Positions 9,046 to 17,471 of a stretch of DNA of 45,683 nucleotides are shown here, one piece after another (the first letter of the stretch is position 1; each line of letters begins with the position of its first letter). The translations under genes were made by a program, and so were the position numbers. Under the pieces are notes generated by a model that was not told where the DNA came from, did not search any database, and worked only from the letters and a program-made list of their open reading frames with translations. Source of the DNA: Deltaproteobacteria bacterium (lineage in GTDB: Bacteria > Desulfobacterota > Desulfomonilia > UBA1062); assembly GCA_029547045.1 (NCBI GenBank), contig JAKPQL010000049.1, forward strand, positions 1-45,683, in the 5' to 3' direction.

Positions 9046-10353
9046 GTGAACTACGGATTTGGAAACATCACCAAGGTGCCCGAGCTCTGGAACCGGATTC
9101 TCTTCACCCTGGGCATGCTGCTCGTCTACCGCCTGGGCATCCACATCCCCACCCCGGGGATCGAGGCCGCCATCATGAAGGAGTGGTTCGACCAGCAGCA
9201 GGGCACCCTGCTGGGCATGTTCGACATGTTCTCGGGCGGAGGCCTGAGGGGACTCTCCATCTTCGCGCTGGGCGTCATGCCCTACATCAGCGCGTCCATC
9301 ATCGTCCAGCTCCTGTGCATGATCTACCCGCCCTTCGAGCAGCTCCAGAAGGAAGGAGCAGCGGGCAAGCACAAGCTCACCGTGTACACCCGCTACCTCA
9401 CCGTGTTCCTCTGCCTCATCCAGAGCTACTTCATGGCCTTCGGCGTGGAGCAGATGATGGTGGCCGGGCAGTCCGTGGTCATCATGCCCGGCTGGGGGTT
9501 CAGGATCGTGGCCATGATCACCATGACCACGGGCACGTGCTTCCTCATGTGGCTGGGCGAGCAGATCACCGAGCGTGGCATCGGCAACGGGATCTCGCTC
9601 ATCATCTTCGCAGGCATCGTGGCGCGGCTGCCGCTGGCCATCATCAACACGGGCAGGCTGGCGCGCACGGGCGAGATGTCCATCATCGCGCTCATCCTGG
9701 TGATCGTCGCGGTGTTCGCCATCATCGCGGGCATCGTGTTCATGGAGACCTCCCAGCGCCGGGTTCCCATCCAGTATCCCAAGCAGATACGAGGGCGCAG
9801 GGTCTACGGCGGGCAGAGCACGCACCTGCCGCTCAAGCTCAACATCTCGGGCGTGATCCCGCCCATCTTCGCGTCTTCCATCATCGTGTTCCCGGCCACC
9901 ATCGCCCAGTTCTTCCCGAACGTGGGGTTCATGAAGACGGCCGCGAGCCTGTTCAGGCCGAGCGGCATCCTCTACAACGTCATCTACGTCGTAGCAATCG
10001 TCTTCTTCACCTATTTCTACACCGCGGTCATCTTCAACCCGGTGGACGTGGCGGAGAACCTGAAGAAGAACGGCGGCTACGTGCCGGGGATCAGGCCGGG
10101 CAAGGCCACGGCCGATTATCTCGACAGGGTGCTGTCCAGGCTCACCTTCATCGGGGCCATCTACCTGAGCGTGGTCTGCGTGCTGCCAATGTTCCTCATC
10201 GCGTGGACGAACGCGCCGTTCTACTTCGGCGGCACTTCGCTGCTCATCGTCATCGGCGTGTCGCTCGACACCATGAGCCAGATCGAGTCGCACCTCATCA
10301 GCCGCCAGTATGACGGCCTGCTCAAGAGCGGACGCATACGGGGAAGAAGATAG
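9046..10353 (+). CDS. secY: Preprotein translocase subunit SecY
   Basis: SecY (435 residues) forms the channel of the Sec translocon in the inner membrane. It starts at GTG 9046 (NYGFGNITKVPELWNRILF), and about ten hydrophobic segments follow. Family landmarks include GIHIPTPGIE, GISLIIFAGIVARLP, the cytosolic loop QIRGRRVYGGQSTHLPLK with NISGVIPPIFASS, and GGYVPGIRPGKAT. A good GGGG-type ribosome-binding site precedes the start. It is followed 24 nt later by adk. Confidence 0.98.
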   Translation: MNYGFGNITKVPELWNRILFTLGMLLVYRLGIHIPTPGIEAAIMKEWFDQQQGTLLGMFDMFSGGGLRGLSIFALGVMPYISASIIVQLLCMIYPPFEQLQKEGAAGKHKLTVYTRYLTVFLCLIQSYFMAFGVEQMMVAGQSVVIMPGWGFRIVAMITMTTGTCFLMWLGEQITERGIGNGISLIIFAGIVARLPLAIINTGRLARTGEMSIIALILVIVAVFAIIAGIVFMETSQRRVPIQYPKQIRGRRVYGGQSTHLPLKLNISGVIPPIFASSIIVFPATIAQFFPNVGFMKTAASLFRPSGILYNVIYVVAIVFFTYFYTAVIFNPVDVAENLKKNGGYVPGIRPGKATADYLDRVLSRLTFIGAIYLSVVCVLPMFLIAWTNAPFYFGGTSLLIVIGVSLDTMSQIESHLISRQYDGLLKSGRIRGRR

Positions 10354-10383
10354 CTCATACAACCTTACGAGGGGGGAATGATC

Positions 10384-11028
10384 ATGAACATTATTCTTAT
10401 CGGACCACCGGGCGCTGGCAAGGGAACTCAGGCAACACGGATGATCGAGCGGCTGGGAGTGCCCCAGATCTCCACGGGCGACATGTTCAGGGCCGCCGTG
10501 AAGGAAGGCTCGCCCATGGGCAAGAAGGCCAAGGAATATATGGACAAGGGAGCGCTGGTGCCCGATGAGGTGGTCATCGGCGTGGTGAAGGAGCGCTTTG
10601 GCAAACCCGACTGCAAGAAGGGCTTCATCCTGGACGGTTTCCCGAGGACCCTGGAGCAGGCCAAGGCCCTGGACGCCCTCCTGAAGGACCTGGGTACGAA
10701 GCTCGACCACGTGGTGGTCATCGAGGTGCCGGACGACTTCCTGGTGGAGCGCCTCACGGGCAGGCGCACCTGCCGGGGCTGCAACTACATGCACCACGTG
10801 AAGTTCGACCCGCCCAAGAAGGCCGGCGTGTGCGACAAGTGCGGCGGCGAGCTCTACCAGCGTGACGACGACCAGGAGGCCACCATCCGTTCGAGGCTCA
10901 CGACGTACCACGGCCAGACCTCTCCCCTGATAGAGTACTACGGCAAGCAGAACGTCGTGCGGAAGATCGACGGGACGAAGAGCATGGAGCAGGTGCAGGA
11001 CGCCATCAAGAAGGCGATCGGCGCATAG
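10384..11028 (+). CDS. adk: Adenylate kinase, zinc-LID type
   Basis: This enzyme interconverts ATP + AMP and 2 ADP. The preferred ATG at 10384 gives 214 residues ([20 protein letters not shown]), with GAGGGG spaced properly upstream. An ATG at 10378 would add two residues. The P-loop is at residues 7-15, the LID contains C130-x2-C133 and C150-x2-C153 (zinc type), and GFPRTLEQA is present. It lies between secY and infA. The map gene often found here is missing. Confidence 0.97.
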   Translation: MNIILIGPPGAGKGTQATRMIERLGVPQISTGDMFRAAVKEGSPMGKKAKEYMDKGALVPDEVVIGVVKERFGKPDCKKGFILDGFPRTLEQAKALDALLKDLGTKLDHVVVIEVPDDFLVERLTGRRTCRGCNYMHHVKFDPPKKAGVCDKCGGELYQRDDDQEATIRSRLTTYHGQTSPLIEYYGKQNVVRKIDGTKSMEQVQDAIKKAIGA

Positions 11029-11035
11029 GAGCGGT

Positions 11036-11254
11036 ATGGCCAAGGATGTAATCGAGGCGGAAGGAATCGTTCTGGAGCCGTTGCCGAACGCCATGTTCAA
11101 GGTGGAACTGGCCAACGGACACCAGATACTCGCGCATATCTCGGGCAAGATGAGAATGCACTACATCCGGATTTTACCGGGAGACAAGGTACAGGTGGAG
11201 ATCTCTCCCTACGATCTGACCAAGGGAAGGATCGTCTACCGATCAAAGCAATAA
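11036..11254 (+). CDS. infA: Translation initiation factor IF-1
   Basis: IF-1 is a 72-residue S1/OB-fold protein that occupies the ribosomal A site during initiation. The sequence [20 protein letters not shown], then [19 protein letters not shown] and the final [13 protein letters not shown], is typical. Only 7 nt separate it from adk, and an AGGAGCGG site precedes the ATG. rpmJ follows 10 nt later. Confidence 0.98.
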   Translation: MAKDVIEAEGIVLEPLPNAMFKVELANGHQILAHISGKMRMHYIRILPGDKVQVEISPYDLTKGRIVYRSKQ

Positions 11255-11264
11255 CGAGGCGGAC

Positions 11265-11378
11265 ATGAAGGTAAGCGCATCAATCAAGAAGCGGTGCAGG
11301 AAGTGCAAGATCATCAGAAGAAGCGGAGTTGTCAGGGTTATCTGCGAGAATCCGCGTCATAACCAGAGACAGGGGTAA
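11265..11378 (+). CDS. rpmJ: 50S ribosomal protein L36, zinc form
   Basis: This short gene encodes 37 residues beginning [20 protein letters not shown] and ending [10 protein letters not shown]. The zinc ligands are C11, C14, C27 and H32. L36 organises 23S rRNA near the base of the L7/L12 stalk. The location between infA and rpsM is universal for this form. The ATG follows a GAGGCGGAC site. It is easy to miss because of its length, but it is certain. Confidence 0.97.
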   Translation: MKVSASIKKRCRKCKIIRRSGVVRVICENPRHNQRQG

Positions 11379-11393
11379 AGGAGGCACGGAGCC

Positions 11394-11762
11394 TTGGCTA
11401 GGATTGCAGGAATAGACTTACCACGGAACAAGCGCGTCGACATCGCACTGACCTATATCTTCGGTATCGGAAGGGCGAAGGCGTCCGAAATTGTCGCAGC
11501 CACCAGCATCGACCCGGCGAAGAAGAGCGACGATCTGTCGGAACAAGACATTGCTGCCATCAGGGACTACATCGACAAGAACATGCTCGTCGAAGGCGAC
11601 CTGCGCAGGGAGGTCAGCATGAACATCAGGCGGCTGATGGACATCGCCTCCTACCGCGGGATCAGGCACCGCAAGGGCCTGCCCGTGCGCGGACAGCATA
11701 CCCACAACAACGCCCGCACCCGCAAGGGGCCGCGCCGCGTCGTGGTCGGGAAGAAGAAATAA
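11394..11762 (+). CDS. rpsM: 30S ribosomal protein S13 (TTG start)
   Basis: S13 (122 residues) contacts S19 and P-site tRNA in the 30S head. Translation must start at TTG 11394: the protein then begins with the conserved [20 protein letters not shown], and GGAGG lies about 9 nt upstream. There is no ATG or GTG at an equivalent position. The C-terminus [13 protein letters not shown]-type signature appears as [20 protein letters not shown]. It is followed by rpsK. Confidence 0.97.
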   Translation: MARIAGIDLPRNKRVDIALTYIFGIGRAKASEIVAATSIDPAKKSDDLSEQDIAAIRDYIDKNMLVEGDLRREVSMNIRRLMDIASYRGIRHRKGLPVRGQHTHNNARTRKGPRRVVVGKKK

Positions 11763-11786
11763 GGCCGTTCATAAGGAGTGCTTCGC

Positions 11787-12179
11787 ATGGCGAAAGTCAG
11801 ACAGAAAACCGGACGCAGAAAGACCAGGAAAGAGGTGTCCGAGGGTGTCGTCCATATCCAGGCCACCTTCAACAACACCATCATCACCATAACCGACCTG
11901 CAGGGGAACACGCTGTCCTGGTCATCGGCGGGTGCACAGGGGTTCAAGGGCTCCCGCAAATCAACACCGTTTGCCGCGCAGGTGGCGGCCCAGGAGGCCT
12001 GCAAGAAGGCGCAGGAAGTCGGGCTGAAGAGCGCGTTTGCCTATATCAAGGGTCCGGGAAGCGGCCGTGAATCGGCGCTGAGGGCCATCAACGCGAGCGG
12101 CATCCGCATCACCGGCATCCGCGACATCACGCCGATCCCGCACAACGGGTGCAGGCCCCCGAAGAGAAGAAGGGTATAA
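11787..12179 (+). CDS. rpsK: 30S ribosomal protein S11
   Basis: S11 lines the mRNA exit of the 30S platform. I use ATG 11787 (130 residues, [20 protein letters not shown]), which has AAGGAG at 11773-11778. A GTG at 11778 in the same frame overlaps that site and is unlikely. Conserved parts are [16 protein letters not shown], the [13 protein letters not shown] loop and the basic end [12 protein letters not shown]. Confidence 0.97.
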   Translation: MAKVRQKTGRRKTRKEVSEGVVHIQATFNNTIITITDLQGNTLSWSSAGAQGFKGSRKSTPFAAQVAAQEACKKAQEVGLKSAFAYIKGPGSGRESALRAINASGIRITGIRDITPIPHNGCRPPKRRRV

Positions 12180-12197
12180 CAAGAAGGAGGAAGTGTC

Positions 12198-12824
12198 TTG
12201 TCGAGATATACAGGAGCTGTTTGCAAGATCTGTCGCAGGGAGGGCATGAAGCTCTTTCTGAAAGGGGAGCGGTGCTTCACGGACAAGTGCGCCATCGAGC
12301 AGCGTGAATATCCCCCGGGCCAGCACGGTCAGGGGAGGGTCAGGGCAACGGAGTACCGGGTACACCTGAGGGAGAAGCAGAAGGTCAGGAGCACCTACGG
12401 AGTGTCCGAGGCCCAGTTCCGCAGATACTACGACATGGCCAAGCGCAAGAAGGGCGTCACCGGCGAACAGCTCCTCCAGCTCCTGGAGAGACGGCTGGAC
12501 AACATCGTGTACCGTCTCGGCTTCGCGCCGTCCCGCAACGGTGCCCGGCAGCTCATCAGCCACGGGCATATCCGCGTGAACGGGCACAAGGTGAACGTCC
12601 CGTCGTTCCTCATCAATGCCGGGGACGAGGTCGAGGTGAAGGAAAAGAGCAAGAAGCTCGAGGCCATCGGGGTATCCCTGGAGAACCGTGAGCAGAGGGG
12701 CTTCCACGACTGGCTCGAAGTGGACAAGGATGCCCGTAAAGGCAGGGTCAAGGCGTTGCCGGAGCGCAAGGACATGCCCGCGACGATCCAGGAGACCCTG
12801 ATCATTGAGTACTACTCGAAATAA
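12198..12824 (+). CDS. rpsD: 30S ribosomal protein S4, zinc form (TTG start)
   Basis: S4 (208 residues) initiates 30S assembly and affects decoding accuracy. The start is TTG 12198, with AGGAGG at 12185-12190. The N-terminal zinc knuckle is C9, C12, C26 and C31. The S4 RNA-binding motif is visible as LLERRLDNIVYRLGFAPSRN and HGHIRVNGHKVNVPSFL, and the C-terminus is IQETLIIEYYSK. It lies between rpsK and rpoA, the usual alpha-operon position. Confidence 0.97.
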   Translation: MSRYTGAVCKICRREGMKLFLKGERCFTDKCAIEQREYPPGQHGQGRVRATEYRVHLREKQKVRSTYGVSEAQFRRYYDMAKRKKGVTGEQLLQLLERRLDNIVYRLGFAPSRNGARQLISHGHIRVNGHKVNVPSFLINAGDEVEVKEKSKKLEAIGVSLENREQRGFHDWLEVDKDARKGRVKALPERKDMPATIQETLIIEYYSK

Positions 12825-12847
12825 GACGTAAAAGGTACGGGTGAGGG

Positions 12848-13885
12848 ATGATAGAGAAGAACTGGAAAGAGATCATAAAACCGACCAAGCTGGAGATCGT
12901 GGAAGACACGTATTCGGACACGTATGCCCGTTTCAACGCCCAGCCCCTGGAGCGCGGTTTCGGCGTCACCATCGGGAACTCGCTGAGGAGGATCCTGCTG
13001 TCCTCAATCTACGGCACAGCCATTATCGGTGTGAGGTTCGACGAATCTCTGGGAGTGCTCCACGAGTTCTCCAGCATCCCGGGCGTGTACGAGGATGTCA
13101 CGGACATCATCCTGAACTTCAAGAAGGTGGAGCTGCGCATGCACTCCGACAAGCCGCAGACCGTCACCCTCGAGAAGAAGGGTCCCTGCGAGGTCAGGGC
13201 GGCCGACATCGAGACTGGCGGCAAGATCGAGGTGGTCAACCCGGACCAGATCATCGCCACCATCCAGAGCGACATGACCTTCAAGGTCGAGCTCCGGGTG
13301 GACTGGGGGCGCGGCTATGTCCCGGCCGAGCTCATCAAGGAGAAGCTGGACTCCCACGGGTGGATACCCATCGATGCCATCTTCTCTCCGGTTCGCAGGG
13401 TCTCCTTCAACGTGACCCCCACCATCGTGGGCCGCAGGACCGACTATGACCGGCTCTCCCTGGAGATCTGGACAAACGGCGTGGTGACGCCGGACAACGC
13501 CCTGGCCTACGCCGCCAAGATCCAGAAGGAATACATGGACGTGTTCATCAACTTCCAGGAGGACGAGATCGAACACGTCTCCCGGGAGGAAGAGACCGAC
13601 AAGGAACTGAACAACAACCTCTTCAGGACCGTGGAGGAGCTCGAGCTCTCCGTCCGCTCCGCCAACTGCCTGAAGAACGCCAACATGTCGTACATCTATG
13701 AACTCGTGCAGAAGACCGAGGCCGAGCTGCTCAAGACGAAGAACTTCGGCAGGAAATCCCTGGAGGAGATCAAGGAGAAGCTCTCCAAGATGGGGCTGCA
13801 CATCGGCATGAAGCTCCCCGATCTGCCGTCTGCGGACGAGATCGAGGCCAGACGCAAGCGTATGGAAGAAGAGGAAAGCAAGTAG
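12848..13885 (+). CDS. rpoA: RNA polymerase subunit alpha
   Basis: Alpha (345 residues) nucleates core RNA polymerase assembly. The N-terminal dimerisation domain covers about residues 1-230, with [20 protein letters not shown]. The linker is acidic ([16 protein letters not shown]). The C-terminal domain has [20 protein letters not shown], including the Arg used for UP-element DNA contact, and a [14 protein letters not shown] helix. It starts at ATG 12848 after GTGAGGG. It ends with an acidic tail and is followed by rplQ. Confidence 0.98.
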   Translation: MIEKNWKEIIKPTKLEIVEDTYSDTYARFNAQPLERGFGVTIGNSLRRILLSSIYGTAIIGVRFDESLGVLHEFSSIPGVYEDVTDIILNFKKVELRMHSDKPQTVTLEKKGPCEVRAADIETGGKIEVVNPDQIIATIQSDMTFKVELRVDWGRGYVPAELIKEKLDSHGWIPIDAIFSPVRRVSFNVTPTIVGRRTDYDRLSLEIWTNGVVTPDNALAYAAKIQKEYMDVFINFQEDEIEHVSREEETDKELNNNLFRTVEELELSVRSANCLKNANMSYIYELVQKTEAELLKTKNFGRKSLEEIKEKLSKMGLHIGMKLPDLPSADEIEARRKRMEEEESK

Positions 13886-13900
13886 GATTGGAGCGAGGAC

Positions 13901-14449
13901 ATGAATCATCAGATCGCAGGAAGGAAGCTCGGTCGCACCACAGACCACAAAGAGGCGATGCTCAGAAACCTGGTGACGTCGCTGATAATGCACGACAGGC
14001 TCACCACCACCGAGGCGAAGGCGAAGGAACTCAGGAAGATCGCTGACCGCATGATCACCTTGGGCAAGAAGGGCGACCTGGCGGCCGTCAGGCGCGCGGG
14101 ACGCGTGGTGAGGTCCAAGGATGCGCTCGGCAGACTCTTCAAGGAGCTTGCGCCGCTCTTTGCGAACCGCAACGGCGGGTATACCCGGGTCATTCATTAC
14201 AAGACCCGCCGTGGCGATCACGCGCCCATGGCCATCATCGAGTGGACCGAGTCGGCCGCTCCGAAGGCTCCCGAAAAGGAGAAGAAGGCCCCGGCCAAGA
14301 AGGCGGCAGAGATGAAGCAGGAGCCCGACAAGAAGGCCCCGGGCAGGAAGGCTGCCGAGAAGAAGGCCGCCCCCAGGAAGGCCGTTGCAGCGGAGAGGAA
14401 GCCGGCAGAGAAGAAGACCAGGAAGAAGGCCGCAGAGAGCGCAGATTGA
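13901..14449 (+). CDS. rplQ: 50S ribosomal protein L17 with Lys/Ala-rich C-terminal extension
   Basis: Residues 1-117 form a normal L17 core (NHQIAGRKLGRTTDHKEAML, RVIHYKTRRGDHAPMAIIEW), a protein near the tunnel exit. Residues 118-182 are an added low-complexity tail of Lys, Ala, Pro and Glu, with repeated KKA/KKAA motifs. The tail is probably disordered and RNA-binding, but that is inference. The TGA overlaps the TTG start of the next gene by 4 nt, tying an ABC-type ATPase to the ribosomal operon. Confidence 0.97.
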   Translation: MNHQIAGRKLGRTTDHKEAMLRNLVTSLIMHDRLTTTEAKAKELRKIADRMITLGKKGDLAAVRRAGRVVRSKDALGRLFKELAPLFANRNGGYTRVIHYKTRRGDHAPMAIIEWTESAAPKAPEKEKKAPAKKAAEMKQEPDKKAPGRKAAEKKAAPRKAVAAERKPAEKKTRKKAAESAD

Positions 14450-15255
14450 CCGGACAGAATGCGAGTGAGACAGCGGTAACCCTTTCTGGCGTAACCTTTT
14501 CCTATCCCCACGCACCAGCGCTGGCGGGCATCGATCTGACGGTGCCCGCCGGTTCTTATTTCGGCATAGTCGGCCCCAACGGCAGCGGCAAGACCACGCT
14601 GGCATACCTCATCGCGGGCATCCTCAAACCCGACTCAGGCGCGCTGGACACCCATGGGCTCCGGGTGGGGCTCGTGCTGAGCAACCCGGCGAACCAGATC
14701 GTGAGCCTGGTGGTGGAGGAGGATATCGCCTTCGGTCCGGAGAACCTGGGGCTCCCCCGGGCCCGCGTCAGGAACCGGATCGATGATGCCCTGCGTGCCA
14801 TCCACTCCGAGCACCTCCGCAGTGCTCTGACCTCTACCCTTTCAGGGGGCCAGCTCGCGAAGATAGCCTATGCCGGCCAGCTCGCCCTGGACGTGGATGT
14901 CCTGGTCCTGGACGAGGGAACGGTGATGCTCGATCCGCAGAGCCGCAGCTCACTGCTTTCCCAGATCCGGGAGCTCAACTGCGGCCTGCACAAGACCGTG
15001 ATCCATATCACCCACCGCCTGGAGGACCTCCTGGCGGCTCACCGGGTCCTTGTCATGGAGGACGGCCTCATACGGACCGAAGCCGGAAGCGCCGTGGACC
15101 TGGCAAGCAGGATCTCGCCCGAAGAGACTCCGGGCATAGAAGCAGGCCCGGAGCTGCTTTACCGGTGTTTCCTGCAGAGCCTGGGCATCGACGAAGCGGA
15201 CCTCAGGCAGGGCACTGCACGGCTCGCCCGGCGTCTGCAGGCAGACCGATCCTGA
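14446..15255 (+). CDS. ABC-type ATP-binding protein, ECF/CbiO-like
   Basis: With a TTG start at 14446 the product is 269 residues. It has Walker A (GPNGSGKTT, 43-51), a Q-loop Gln84, the signature LSGGQ (132-136), Walker B ending in D156-E157 and the switch His190. The subtype resembles ATPases of energy-coupling-factor (vitamin or metal) transporters, including the NPANQIV Q-loop context. The start overlaps the rplQ stop (TTGA). In Firmicutes an ecfA1-ecfA2-ecfT set often follows rplQ; here no second ATPase, T or S subunit follows, so the partner is unknown. No ATG or GTG gives a better start. Confidence 0.85.
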   Translation: MTGQNASETAVTLSGVTFSYPHAPALAGIDLTVPAGSYFGIVGPNGSGKTTLAYLIAGILKPDSGALDTHGLRVGLVLSNPANQIVSLVVEEDIAFGPENLGLPRARVRNRIDDALRAIHSEHLRSALTSTLSGGQLAKIAYAGQLALDVDVLVLDEGTVMLDPQSRSSLLSQIRELNCGLHKTVIHITHRLEDLLAAHRVLVMEDGLIRTEAGSAVDLASRISPEETPGIEAGPELLYRCFLQSLGIDEADLRQGTARLARRLQADRS

Positions 15256-15312
15256 CAGTACCCGCCCGACCATTCTGGATGTAAAAAATTCACCCATCGT
15301 GACGTTTGAGTG

Positions 15313-15341
15313 TTGACAGTGAGATAGGCCTGCGCTAGTAC
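15313..15341 (+). promoter_or_regulatory. Candidate sigma-70 promoter for the CoA ligase gene
   Basis: A perfect -35 TTGACA (15313-15318) is followed after 17 nt by a weak -10 TAGTAC (15336-15341), about 50 nt before the ATG. A TATGAT at 15355-15360 is an alternative -10 without a good -35. The position after the ribosomal cluster suggests independent transcription of the acyl-CoA ligase. Confidence 0.4.
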
Positions 15342-15393
15342 GCATAAGATGGTCATATGATAATACAACAAACTCGGGAAGGAGGCAGTTGCA

Positions 15394-17292
15394 ATGTACA
15401 CATCATACAATGACGCATACCGTCGATCCATCGAGGACAGGGATGCGTTTTGGTCAGAGGCGGCAGAGAGGATTCAGTGGGAGAAGAAGTGGGACAAGGT
15501 CCTGGATGATTCCCGGAAGCCCTTTTACCGCTGGTTTTCAGGAGGGATGCTGAACACCTGCTACAACGCCATAGACCATCACGTGGCCAACGGTCGGGGC
15601 GACCAGGTGGCCATCATCTACGACAGCCCGGTGACGAAGACCGTGAAGAAGATCACCTACAGGGAATTCCTGCACGAGGTGGAGCTGGTGGCGGGCATGC
15701 TGAAGGACCTGGGCGTGACCAAGGGTGACCGGGTCATCATCTACATGCCCATGATCCCGGAGACGCTGTTCGCCATGCTGGCCTGCGCCAGGATCGGCGC
15801 GGTGCACTCGGTGGTGTTCGGGGGGTTCGCGCCCAACGAGCTGGCGGTCAGGATCGAGGACGCCAAGCCCAAGGTCATGATTTCGAGTTCCTGCGGCATC
15901 GAGCCCAAGGGGGCCATCGCGTACAAGCCCCTGCTGGACAAGGCCATCGAGCTCTCCAGCCACAAGCCGGAAAAGTGCGTGATCCACCAGCGGCCCCAGG
16001 TCAAGGCCGACCTGATCCCGGGCAGGGACATCGACTGGGACGAGGCCGTGAAGGCGGCAACGCCGGCGGGCTGCGTCACGGTGGCGGCCACGGACCCGCT
16101 CTACATCCTCTACACTTCCGGCACCACGGGCAAGCCCAAGGGCGTGATGCGGGACAACGGAGGCCATGCCGTGGCCCTGAAGTGGACCATGGAGAACATC
16201 TACAACGTGAAGCCCGGCGACGTGTACTGGGCGGCGTCGGACGTGGGCTGGGTCGTGGGGCACTCCTACATCGTGTACGGCCCGCTGCTCTACGGGTGCA
16301 CCACCATCGTGTACGAGGGCAAGCCCGTGGGCACGCCCGACCCGGGCGCGTTCTGGCGGGTGATCTCCGAGCATACCGTGAAGGTGCTCTTCACCGCGCC
16401 CACTGCCTTCCGTGCCATCAAGAAGGAGGACCCGAACGGGTCTTTCATCAAGAAATACGACATCTCCTGTCTGAAGCACCTGTTCCTGGCAGGGGAGCGG
16501 CTCGACCCGGACACTTACCACTGGGCCAGCGACCTGCTGCAGATCCCGGTCATCGACCACTGGTGGCAGACCGAGACGGGCTGGGCGATTGCGGCCAACT
16601 GCATGGGCATCGAGCAGCTGCCCGTGAAGCCGGGTTCGCCCACGAAGCCCGCTCCCGGCTTCGATGTGCACATCATCGACGAGGCGGCAAGAGAGCTGCC
16701 CAGGGGCAAGGAGGGCGTCATTGGCATCAAGCTGCCCCTGCCGCCGGCCTGCCTGCCCACGCTGTGGGAGAACGACGAGGGCTTCGTGTCTTCCTACCTC
16801 ACCGAGTACCCGGGCTACTACGCCACGGGCGACGGCGGGTACATGGACGAGGACGGCTACATCTACATCATGGGCCGGGTGGACGACGTCATCAACGTGG
16901 CGGGTCACCGGCTGTCCACGGGCGGCATGGAGGAGGTGGTGGCCAAGCACAAGGACGTGGCCGAGTGCGCGGTCATCGGGGTGAACGACGTGCTCAAGGG
17001 CCAGGTTCCCATCGGCTTCATTGTGCTGAAGGCAGGGGTGAACAGGCCTCAGGACGAGATTACCAAGGAGGTGGTCGCCATGGTCCGCAACGAGATCGGT
17101 GCGCTTGCCTGCCTGAAGGACGTGGCCGTGGTGCCCAGGCTTCCCAAGACGCGCAGCGGCAAGATTCTGCGCTCCACCATGCGCAAAATCGCGGACGGAC
17201 AGGAGTACAAGACGCCGTCCACCATCGAGGACCCGGCGGCCCTGCAGGAGATCGCCGGCGCGGCCAAGGGCATCGGGTATCCGAAGCAGTGA
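15394..17292 (+). CDS. prpE: Propionate/acetate-CoA ligase (AMP-forming, PrpE/ACSS3-like)
   Basis: This 632-residue enzyme activates a short-chain acid via an acyl-AMP intermediate. The ATP-binding motif YTSGTTGKPKG is at residues 240-250, and the C-terminal catalytic Lys is K590 in PKTRSGKILRS. The VMRDNGGHAVALKWTMENIY stretch and GDVYWAASDVGWVVGHSYI favour the propionyl-CoA synthetase branch over classical Acs, though I cannot exclude acetate or butyrate. AAGGAGG precedes the ATG. The neighbouring carboxylate-type carrier suggests uptake followed by activation. Propionate specificity is inference. Confidence 0.88.
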   Translation: MYTSYNDAYRRSIEDRDAFWSEAAERIQWEKKWDKVLDDSRKPFYRWFSGGMLNTCYNAIDHHVANGRGDQVAIIYDSPVTKTVKKITYREFLHEVELVAGMLKDLGVTKGDRVIIYMPMIPETLFAMLACARIGAVHSVVFGGFAPNELAVRIEDAKPKVMISSSCGIEPKGAIAYKPLLDKAIELSSHKPEKCVIHQRPQVKADLIPGRDIDWDEAVKAATPAGCVTVAATDPLYILYTSGTTGKPKGVMRDNGGHAVALKWTMENIYNVKPGDVYWAASDVGWVVGHSYIVYGPLLYGCTTIVYEGKPVGTPDPGAFWRVISEHTVKVLFTAPTAFRAIKKEDPNGSFIKKYDISCLKHLFLAGERLDPDTYHWASDLLQIPVIDHWWQTETGWAIAANCMGIEQLPVKPGSPTKPAPGFDVHIIDEAARELPRGKEGVIGIKLPLPPACLPTLWENDEGFVSSYLTEYPGYYATGDGGYMDEDGYIYIMGRVDDVINVAGHRLSTGGMEEVVAKHKDVAECAVIGVNDVLKGQVPIGFIVLKAGVNRPQDEITKEVVAMVRNEIGALACLKDVAVVPRLPKTRSGKILRSTMRKIADGQEYKTPSTIEDPAALQEIAGAAKGIGYPKQ

Positions 17293-17300
17293 GAGAATGA

Positions 17301-17339
17301 GTGCCCGGGGGGATCGGACCACGGTCCTCCCGGGCGCAC
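17301..17339 (+). terminator. Imperfect hairpin after the CoA ligase gene
   Basis: The arms GTGCCCGGG and CCCGGGCGCAC, with an inner GGAC/GTCC pair, can form a GC-rich hairpin 9 nt after the stop codon. It lacks a T-tract, so it could be a weak or Rho-assisted terminator or an mRNA-stabilising element. Confidence 0.4.
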
Positions 17340-17471
17340 CAGTAGATTCGTCTCCCCGAGCCCATCACCTCATGAATCCATTCACGACAACGACTCGTGG
17401 GGGAGCATTGTATCTCCACTACAGGACTTCCGGGAACGATCCCGGGATTAGAATGAGAAGGAAGGTTTCGT

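Noticed and set aside
8881-11148. 755-residue minus-strand frame rich in His and Asp
   Set aside because: It is antisense to rplO, secY and adk; composition reflects the complementary GC-rich codons and it has no domain.
13004-14605. 533-residue minus-strand frame
   Set aside because: It is antisense to rpoA and rplQ and shows only Leu/Gly/Arg bias.
15538-17322. 594-residue minus-strand frame
   Set aside because: It is the shadow of the CoA ligase gene, with no recognisable motif.
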